Source: Thalassovita taeanensis (GTDB lineage: Bacteria; Pseudomonadota; Alphaproteobacteria; Rhodobacterales; Rhodobacteraceae). Taken from it: a DNA stretch of 64,000 bases. Position 1 is the stretch's first letter; each line of letters begins with the position of its first letter. The position numbers and the translations under genes are program-made. The stretch is from the NCBI RefSeq assembly GCF_900110775.1, contig NZ_FOEP01000015.1:36130-100129 (forward strand), given 5' to 3'. Shown piece by piece: positions 58,341 to 64,000 of the stretch. The notes below the pieces were generated by a model. The model was not told the DNA's origin. It saw nothing but the letters and a program-made list of their open reading frames with translations, and ran no database searches.

Positions 58341-58365
58341 GGGCCGGCCCGGTTAGGACCGGCCC
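58341..58365 (-). promoter_or_regulatory. hairpin in the dnaK-dnaJ gap
   Basis: GGGCCGG (58341-58347) pairs with CCGGCCC (58359-58365) across an 11-base loop. It may partly terminate or stabilise mRNA, tuning DnaK against DnaJ. No U-tract is present. Confidence 0.35.
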
Positions 58366-58385
58366 CAAGAGGTTCCGAGTACCGC

Positions 58386-60299
58386 TTACGAGCGCTTCTG
58401 GTCGTCCAGATCTTCGAAATCGGCGTCGACGATGTCGTCGTCGCCCGATCCGGGCTGATCTGCGGCGGTGGGTTCATCGCCGGGCTCGTCCTGGCTGGAC
58501 TTATAGATCGCCTCGCCGAGTTTCATGGCCGATTCGGTCACGTTCTGAACGCCGGATTTGATCTTGTCGGCGTTGTCGGTTTCCAGCTCGTCCTTAAGCG
58601 CGGCAATGGCCAGTTCGATCGCTTCGATGGTGGTCGGGTCCACCTTGTCGGCATGCTCTTCCATCGCTTTTTCGGTCGAGTGGATGAGGCTTTCGGCCTG
58701 GTTCTTGGCTTCGACGAGTTCCTTGCGCGCCTTGTCGGCGTCGGCATTTTCCTCGGCGTCGCGGACCATTTTCTCGATGTCTTCATCGGAGAGACCGCCA
58801 GAGGCCTGGATCGTGATGTTCTGGGCCTGACCGGTGCCTTTGTCCTTGGCGCCGACCGACACGATGCCGTTGGCGTCGATGTCGAATGTCACCTCGATCT
58901 GGGGCAAGCCGCGCGGTGCGGGCGGGATCGATTCAAGGTTGAACTGACCCAGCATCTTGTTGTCCTGCGCCATTTCACGCTCGCCCTGGAACACGCGGAT
59001 GGTCACGGCGTTCTGGTTGTCTTCGGCGGTCGAGAAGATCTGCGATTTTTTGGTCGGGATCGTGGTGTTGCGGTCGATCAGGCGGGTGAAGACACCGCCC
59101 AGCGTTTCGATGCCCAGCGACAGCGGGGTCACGTCGAGCAGGACCACATCCTTGACGTCGCCTTGCAGAACGCCGGCCTGAATGGCCGCGCCGAGGGCGA
59201 CGACTTCGTCAGGGTTGACGCCTTTGTGGGGCTCTTTGCCGAAGAATTTGGTCACTTCTTCGATGACGCGGGGCATACGGGTCATGCCGCCGACCAGAAC
59301 AACCTCGTCAATATCACCGACCGACAGGCCCGCGTCCTTGAGGGCGGCCTGGCAGGGTTTGATCGACGCTTTGATCAGGTCGCTGACGAGGCTTTCCAGC
59401 TTGGCGCGGGTCAGCTTCATCACCATGTGCAGCGGCTGACCGGTCGAGCCGTCCATCGAGATGAACGGTTGGTTGATCTCGGTCTGGCTGGAGCTGGAGA
59501 GTTCGATCTTGGCTTTCTCGGCGGCTTCTTTCAGACGCTGCAGGGCCATCTTGTCCTTGGTCAGGTCAACGCCGTGCTCTTTTTTGAACTCGTCCGCCAG
59601 ATAGTTGACGATGCGCATGTCGAAGTCTTCGCCACCCAGGAAGGTGTCGCCGTTGGTGGATTTCACTTCGAACAGGCCATCGTCGATTTCGAGGATGGTC
59701 ACGTCGAAGGTACCGCCGCCAAGGTCATAGACCGCGATGGTGTGGGTTTCGGATTTGTCGAGGCCGTAAGCCAGCGCAGCCGCGGTCGGCTCGTTGATGA
59801 TGCGCAGCACTTCGAGACCGGCGATCTTGCCCGCGTCTTTGGTGGCCTGACGCTGAGCGTCGTTGAAATAGGCGGGAACGGTGATGACGGCCTGCGTCAC
59901 TTCTTCGCCCAGATACGATTCAGCGGTTTCTTTCATCTTGCCGAGGATGAAGGCCGAGATTTGCGAGGGGCTGTATTTTTCGCCCTTGGCTTCGACCCAT
60001 GCATCGCCGTTGCCGCCATCGACAACTGCGAAGGGCAGGTTTTTCTTGTCTTTCGCCAGGTGCGCATCATCTGCGCGGCGACCGATCAGGCGCTTGACGC
60101 CGAAAATCGTGTTCGAGGCGTTGGTCACGGCCTGGCGTTTCGCCGGCTGGCCCACAAGGCGCTCGTTATCTGTGAATGCGACGATCGACGGCGTGGTGCG
60201 TGCACCTTCAGCGTTTTCGATCACGCGGGGTTGCGAACCATCCATGATGGCAACGCAGGAGTTGGTCGTTCCGAGGTCAATACCGATGACTTTGGCCAT
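58386..60299 (-). CDS. dnaK: chaperone DnaK (Hsp70)
   Basis: This 637-residue Hsp70 begins [21 protein letters not shown] and has the nucleotide-binding domain (to about 385) with the [15 protein letters not shown] and GGMTRMPRV motifs, then the substrate-binding domain and helical lid ending with an acidic [14 protein letters not shown] tail. ATG 60299 is preceded by GAAAGGG, and the longer frame upstream is non-homologous. An exact RpoH-type promoter lies about 115 bases upstream. Confidence 0.98.
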   Translation of the reverse strand: MAKVIGIDLGTTNSCVAIMDGSQPRVIENAEGARTTPSIVAFTDNERLVGQPAKRQAVTNASNTIFGVKRLIGRRADDAHLAKDKKNLPFAVVDGGNGDAWVEAKGEKYSPSQISAFILGKMKETAESYLGEEVTQAVITVPAYFNDAQRQATKDAGKIAGLEVLRIINEPTAAALAYGLDKSETHTIAVYDLGGGTFDVTILEIDDGLFEVKSTNGDTFLGGEDFDMRIVNYLADEFKKEHGVDLTKDKMALQRLKEAAEKAKIELSSSSQTEINQPFISMDGSTGQPLHMVMKLTRAKLESLVSDLIKASIKPCQAALKDAGLSVGDIDEVVLVGGMTRMPRVIEEVTKFFGKEPHKGVNPDEVVALGAAIQAGVLQGDVKDVVLLDVTPLSLGIETLGGVFTRLIDRNTTIPTKKSQIFSTAEDNQNAVTIRVFQGEREMAQDNKMLGQFNLESIPPAPRGLPQIEVTFDIDANGIVSVGAKDKGTGQAQNITIQASGGLSDEDIEKMVRDAEENADADKARKELVEAKNQAESLIHSTEKAMEEHADKVDPTTIEAIELAIAALKDELETDNADKIKSGVQNVTESAMKLGEAIYKSSQDEPGDEPTAADQPGSGDDDIVDADFEDLDDQKRS

Positions 60300-60413
60300 G
60301 TTTTCGATCCCTTTCAATTCAAGGCGATTGCACGAGGACTGGACCCGTTGCGGCATCCTTCCCCGATCCCATTTAGCGATGCGCCGTTCCCGGTTCATCA
60401 CGCTTCTGGGCGT

Positions 60414-60442
60414 ATATAAGGAGCGGTTCGTGGCCCTGCAAG
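60414..60442 (-). promoter_or_regulatory. RpoH (sigma32)-type promoter of dnaK
   Basis: On the minus strand CTTG (60442-60439), 18 bases, and CTTATAT (60420-60414) match CTTG-N17/18-CYTATNT exactly. The predicted leader is about 108 nt. Confidence 0.7.
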
Positions 60443-60520
60443 CGCCCAGCGAACGAGGTTTTTGCAAATTTGGTCTAATTTATGCGTCATAGTGTCGGAA
60501 CGAGCGAAAAGGGGGCGGGA

Positions 60521-61126
60521 ATGGTGGCAAAGCTGACGCTGCGCGGGGTCGACGTTTACAAAGGTTGGCTGGACGGGGCGGCGCAGGCCGATCTGGTCGG
60601 GGCGCTGCGCGAAGTGATCGCGCAGGCGCCATTGTTTTCGCCCGACACGCCCTATGGCAAGCCGATGACGGTGCGGATGAGTGCGGCGGGGAAATACGGA
60701 TGGTTTTCCGATCGCAGGGGATATCGGTACGAGGATCGGCACCCGACGGGTGCCCTTTGGCCCGCCATCCCCGAGGCTGTTCTGGCGATCTGGCGCGATC
60801 TGGTCAGTGCCGCACGCCTGCCCGATTGCTGCTTGATCAACTTTTACGGCGAGGGCGCACGGATGGGGATGCATCAGGACAAGGACGAGGCCAATTTCGA
60901 CTGGCCGGTTCTGTCGGTGTCTTTGGGCGATGACGGGTTGTTCCGGGTCGGCAACACCACGCGCGGCGGGCAGAGCGAATCGGTTTGGTTGAGTTCGGGC
61001 GATGTGGTGGTGATGGGGGGAGCGGCGCGGCTGTCCTATCACGGGGTGGACCGGATCAGGTTCGGGTCATCGTCGCTGTTGCCGCGGGGCGGGCGGATCA
61101 ATCTGACCTGTCGGGTGGTGGATTAG
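60521..61126 (+). CDS. alkB: AlkB-type alkylated DNA repair dioxygenase
   Basis: This 201-residue Fe(II)/2-oxoglutarate oxygenase oxidatively removes alkyl groups from bases. Metal ligands His118 and Asp120 (MHQDKDE) and His174 (LSYHGVDR), and Arg192 and Arg198 (GGRINLTCR) for 2-oxoglutarate binding, are all present. ATG 60521 is chosen since earlier starts lack homology. It diverges from dnaK, and its promoter shares that gap. No ada gene is nearby. Confidence 0.93.
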   Translation: MVAKLTLRGVDVYKGWLDGAAQADLVGALREVIAQAPLFSPDTPYGKPMTVRMSAAGKYGWFSDRRGYRYEDRHPTGALWPAIPEAVLAIWRDLVSAARLPDCCLINFYGEGARMGMHQDKDEANFDWPVLSVSLGDDGLFRVGNTTRGGQSESVWLSSGDVVVMGGAARLSYHGVDRIRFGSSSLLPRGGRINLTCRVVD

Positions 61127-61944
61127 CGGCGGGCGGACCAGCTGATCGAGGAGTTGCGGCGCGTATAGAATTCGCCCATCAGGCCGATCATCAGGATCAC
61201 CAGGCTAACGATGATCGGATAGCTGATCGAGCTGTAGCGCGGCGTGTAGTTGATGAAGGTAAAGCCGCGCGCCTGATCAATGCAGTGGAACAGCGGGTTC
61301 CAGTCAAACAGGTTCAGCATGAATGTCGGCAGCGAGTTGGCCAGGAACATCTTGCCCGAGGCGATCATGTTGGCGCGCTGGTAAATCAGCACGACGATGC
61401 CGATCACATCGGGGAACCATGGTTTCAGCGCCAGAAGCACCATGCCAACGGCCAGCCCGCTGAACCATGCCAGCATCAGCATGGCAAAGGCCCCGGCGGC
61501 GTTGTCGATCACGAAGTGGGTGACGGCAACGTAGTAGATGAACAGGATCAGCGCGAGCGACAGGATCTGAATATAGAGTGCACTGAGAGCAGAGGCGGCG
61601 ATGGCGATGATCGTGTTCATCGGCGCGTGCAGCATCATCGGTGATGTCGGCCCTTCGGACCCGACCACCGCGGTGACCGTTTTGGTGTGGGTCATATAAA
61701 GGAAGATGCCGGACATCAGGTAGAGCAGGAAGTCACCCCGCACCGCCGAGGAGCGCAGCCCGAGCAGCGAGAACATCACGTAGAAGGCCATGACGAAGAC
61801 CACCAGCTGAAGCAGGTTGGTCACGATGGACATGATGGCGTTGCCGTGGGTTTTGCGGATCTTGCGGGCAACGCTGTGATAGATCAGCTCGGCAATGGTG
61901 ATTGCCGAGGCCAGGCCGGATTCGCGTCTGGTATGATAGAACAT
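61123..61944 (-). CDS. ABC-2 type permease of a polysaccharide exporter (KpsM-like)
   Basis: This 273-residue membrane protein has about six transmembrane helices and the ABC-2 permease arrangement used for capsule and O-antigen export (KpsM, Wzm). No ATPase gene is adjacent, so its partner lies beyond or elsewhere. It is divergent from cysQ-kdsB. Because kdsB makes CMP-Kdo, the linker sugar of many group 2/3 capsules, a capsule export function is inferred. Its 3' end overlaps alkB by 4 bases. Confidence 0.82.
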   Translation of the reverse strand: MFYHTRRESGLASAITIAELIYHSVARKIRKTHGNAIMSIVTNLLQLVVFVMAFYVMFSLLGLRSSAVRGDFLLYLMSGIFLYMTHTKTVTAVVGSEGPTSPMMLHAPMNTIIAIAASALSALYIQILSLALILFIYYVAVTHFVIDNAAGAFAMLMLAWFSGLAVGMVLLALKPWFPDVIGIVVLIYQRANMIASGKMFLANSLPTFMLNLFDWNPLFHCIDQARGFTFINYTPRYSSISYPIIVSLVILMIGLMGEFYTRRNSSISWSARR

Positions 61945-61961
61945 TCGTACACTGCTCCGCT

Positions 61962-62012
61962 CTGTGCGGTTATTATGACAGCGAATTGTTGCTGTTCGGT
62001 TATCGTAGCAGC
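61962..62012. repeat. tandem 21-bp imperfect direct repeat between capsule-type permease and cysQ
   Basis: Copies at 61962-61982 and 61992-62012 are 16/21 identical and 30 bases apart. Each carries an inner CTGT..ACAG-like or CTG..CAG dyad. The spacing of about three helical turns suggests cooperative binding of a regulator in the shared promoter region. Confidence 0.5.
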
Positions 62013-62080
62013 ATAAGGGGTTTGTGCGATTTAATCAACAAATCCGCGGTGCGGGCGCGATGACGATCAGGAGAGATGAT

Positions 62081-62878
62081 TTGGACTACGAAAAACTTAC
62101 CGTTGAGATGCGTCGACTTGCGCTTGAGGCCGGTGACAAGATCATGGAAATTTATAATTCTGACGAATTTGAAGTAAAAACCAAATCCGATGACAGTCCG
62201 GTGACAGCGGCAGACGAGGCGGCGGACGCGCTGATTTCCCAAGGGCTGCGCACGGCGTTCCCGGATGTCATGCTGGTGACCGAGGAGCAGGCGGATACCC
62301 ATGGCGAAACAGCGGATACGTTTCTGATCGTCGATCCGCTGGATGGCACCAAGGAATTCGTGCACCGGCGCGGCGATTTCACGGTGAACATCGCCTTTGT
62401 CGAGCATGGCGTGCCGACGCGCGGGGTGGTTTATGCGCCCGCCAAGGGCCGGATGTTCTTTACGCTGGCCGACGGGTCCTCGGTCGAGGAGGTCGGGGCG
62501 CTGGACAAGCAGGTGATGGGCGCGATCAGCCCGATCCGGGTGTCCGCGGCGGACAATGCGGCGCTGATGGTGGTGGCCAGCAAGTCGCACCGCGATCAGG
62601 CGACGGATGATTACATCGGCAAATACGCGGTCAAGGACATGAAAAGCGCGGGATCGTCGCTGAAGTTCTGTCTGGTGGCGACGGGCGAGGCGGATATTTA
62701 TCCGCGCGTGGGTCGCACGATGGAGTGGGACACGGCGGCAGGTCATGCGGTGCTGAACGGGGCGGGCGGCAAAGTGGTGCGGTTCGACGATCACAGCACG
62801 CTGAAGTACGGCAAGGATGGCTATGCCAATCCGTTCTTCATTGCCTATGCGCCCAGTGTCGCGCTGAAAGACGCGTAA
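62081..62878 (+). CDS. cysQ: 3'(2'),5'-bisphosphate nucleotidase CysQ
   Basis: CysQ hydrolyses the sulfate-assimilation by-product PAP to AMP. The 265-residue protein has the DDSPVTAADEAAD, the LVTEEQ and the lithium-sensitive phosphatase motif DPLDGTKEF, and the WDTAAGHAVL segment. The best start is TTG 62081, with AGGAGA 6 bases upstream, giving the family start DYEKLT. ATG 62060 is an in-frame alternative. kdsB starts on the last base of its stop. Confidence 0.92.
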   Translation: MDYEKLTVEMRRLALEAGDKIMEIYNSDEFEVKTKSDDSPVTAADEAADALISQGLRTAFPDVMLVTEEQADTHGETADTFLIVDPLDGTKEFVHRRGDFTVNIAFVEHGVPTRGVVYAPAKGRMFFTLADGSSVEEVGALDKQVMGAISPIRVSAADNAALMVVASKSHRDQATDDYIGKYAVKDMKSAGSSLKFCLVATGEADIYPRVGRTMEWDTAAGHAVLNGAGGKVVRFDDHSTLKYGKDGYANPFFIAYAPSVALKDA

Positions 62879-63678
62879 TGTCGGTGCTGGTTGTTATTCC
62901 GGCGCGCTATGCGTCGACGCGGTATCCTGCGAAACCTTTGGCCGAGCTGACGGGCGCGGGCGGTGTGGCGAAAAGCCTGATCCGCCGATCATGGGAAGCG
63001 GCCTGTCTGGTCGGAGGTGTGGACCGGGTTGTGGTGGCGACGGACGACGACCGGATCAAGGAGCATTGCGACGCATTCGGGGCCGACGTCGTGATGACCT
63101 CGGTCGATTGCGCCAATGGCACCGAGCGCTGCGCCGAGGCGGCGCAGGCGCTGGGCGGCGGGTTCGAGATCGTGGTGAACCTGCAAGGCGATGCGCCGCT
63201 GACGCCGCATTGGTTTGTCGAGGATCTGATCAACGGGCTGCGTGCCGATCCCGAGGCCGGGGTGGCAACGCCGGTCTTGCGCTGCGATGGCCGGGCGCTG
63301 AACGGGTTTCTGGACGATCGCAAGGCGGGGCGCGTCGGCGGCACGACAGCGGTTTTCAGCCGGAACAGACACGCAATGTACTTCTCGAAGGAAGTGGTTC
63401 CATTCACCTCGCGCCGGTATGACGATGCCGAGGACACGCCGGTGTTTCACCACGTCGGGGTCTATGCGTATCGGCCCGGCCCGCTGGCGGAGTATCCCGA
63501 ATGGGACAGCGGCCCGCTGGAAACGCTGGAGGGGCTGGAGCAGCTGCGGTTCATGGAGAATGACCGCACGGTTCTGTGTGTCGAGGTCGAGGCGCGCGGG
63601 CGGCAGTTCTGGGAGCTGAACAACCCCGAAGACGTGCCCCGGATCGAGGCAATGATGGCCGAGATGGGAATGGAGTGA
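62878..63678 (+). CDS. kdsB: 3-deoxy-manno-octulosonate cytidylyltransferase
   Basis: KdsB activates Kdo with CTP to CMP-Kdo, used for lipid A core and capsule linkers. The 266-residue protein begins VLVVIPARYASTRYPAKPLAELTG and contains NLQGDAPLTPHWF and the HVGVYAYR motif. The ATG overlaps the cysQ stop. The adjacent divergent ABC-2 permease suggests a role in surface polysaccharide, but Kdo is also needed for LPS. Confidence 0.95.
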   Translation: MSVLVVIPARYASTRYPAKPLAELTGAGGVAKSLIRRSWEAACLVGGVDRVVVATDDDRIKEHCDAFGADVVMTSVDCANGTERCAEAAQALGGGFEIVVNLQGDAPLTPHWFVEDLINGLRADPEAGVATPVLRCDGRALNGFLDDRKAGRVGGTTAVFSRNRHAMYFSKEVVPFTSRRYDDAEDTPVFHHVGVYAYRPGPLAEYPEWDSGPLETLEGLEQLRFMENDRTVLCVEVEARGRQFWELNNPEDVPRIEAMMAEMGME

Positions 63679-63698
63679 CGCTGACCGGCGGTCAGCGT
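63678..63698 (+). terminator. hairpin after kdsB
   Basis: ACGCTGACC pairs with GGTCAGCGT around a 3-base loop and starts at the last base of kdsB. The T-tract is weak. Confidence 0.55.
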
Positions 63699-63916
63699 TG
63701 TGCCCAGCCACCCTTGTCGAGAGCCATTGGCGCGCAGCCCGGCCGGGCGGATGCGCGAATTTTTGCAGGCTCAAACCCGCTGAACGGGTGACTCTAACAG
63801 AGTCGGCACTTGGAGGCAGAAATTACCCGTCTGGCTGGCCTTGGCGCCGCCTTTTCTGTATACATTTTTTCGCTGACGGTGGTTTTCCATACTGTAATCT
63901 GTTGGCCGGAAGGCTA
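63699..63916. other. intergenic region after kdsB
   Basis: Apart from the hairpin and an AT-richer stretch with TATACA and TAAT near 63855-63905, which could be a promoter, I see nothing assignable here. Confidence 0.4.
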
Positions 63917-64000
63917 ATGGTTACAGAATGGTGGTTTGCGTGGGTGCAGCGACGGGTGGCGGCCTTTGCTGGGGGTGTTCAGGGTCCGATGTCGTGTCGG
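63917..64000 (+). CDS. possible start of a gene running off the window edge
   Basis: ATG 63917 opens a frame of 28 codons to the window end (MVTEWWFAWVQRRVAAF and so on) with GGAAGG 3-9 bases upstream. The product is not recognisable from this fragment. The frame may be chance. Confidence 0.3.
   Translation, partial: MVTEWWFAWVQRRVAAFAGGVQGPMSCR

Noticed and set aside
58653..60419. Long plus-strand frame opposite dnaK
   Set aside because: It shadows dnaK codons and shows no recognisable domain.
1..64000. CRISPR arrays, prophage, integrases, insertion sequences, tRNA or rRNA genes
   Set aside because: None was found by reading for repeat arrays, transposase or phage proteins, or tRNA T-loop motifs; tRNA negatives are less certain without a covariance search.

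Overview
The window comes from the chromosome of an alphaproteobacterium of the Rhodobacteraceae (Roseobacter-type). The evidence is gene order (maf-aroE-coaE-dnaQ facing away from hemJ-rho-mnmE-mnmG-rsmG-parA-parB), the character of the encoded proteins, and CtrA-like and alphaproteobacterial RpoH-like promoter motifs. It is core chromosome. I see no insertion sequence, prophage, CRISPR array, rRNA or tRNA, and nearly every gene is a housekeeping gene.

1-10.2 kb looks like the origin/centromere region. An AT-rich gap of about 410 bp (2063-2472) lies between two divergent transcription units. It carries one perfect and several near-perfect DnaA boxes and is my candidate for oriC. To its right come hemJ, rho, the tRNA-modification genes mnmE and mnmG, rsmG, and the partition genes parA and parB. 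Two perfect 16-bp parS palindromes are embedded in the first codons of mnmG and rsmG.

10.2-30.5 kb holds hemW-rdgB on the minus strand, rph facing away from hrcA-grpE, mutS facing away from the malic enzyme gene, a PfkB-family kinase, msrA, a class IV aminotransferase coupled to a sulfotransferase-like gene, argG, and ilvA. Next comes a divergent Hpt / receiver-PP2C phosphatase pair that resembles a CtrA-linked partner-switching module. It is followed by two Nudix hydrolases, hslO with a good RpoH-type promoter, and cca.

30.5-42 kb holds an ABC exporter, a TrmA/RlmD-type RNA methyltransferase, a cell-wall cluster (L,D-transpeptidase, CAP-domain lipoprotein, L,D-transpeptidase), a small secreted protein, hemH, a methyltransferase-like gene with an eroded SAM motif, comF, a glutaredoxin gene, a nitrilase-family gene, a MarR regulator, ubiG and a prolyl aminopeptidase gene.

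42-64 kb holds rimP-nusA-ylxR-infB behind a leader with an intrinsic terminator, a 45-residue unknown protein, ppiC-argJ-mutT facing away from secA, a membrane-anchored unknown, a PstS-like/OmpA fusion, radC, dnaK-dnaJ with an RpoH promoter, alkB, a capsule-type ABC permease facing away from cysQ-kdsB, and the possible start of another gene at the edge. The most interesting non-coding signals are the candidate origin, the two parS sites, a GTGCACC/GTTAAC element present in two intergenic regions, the rimP attenuator, and a tandem repeat in front of the capsule/Kdo genes. I do not see an accessory island or an obviously new multi-gene system.
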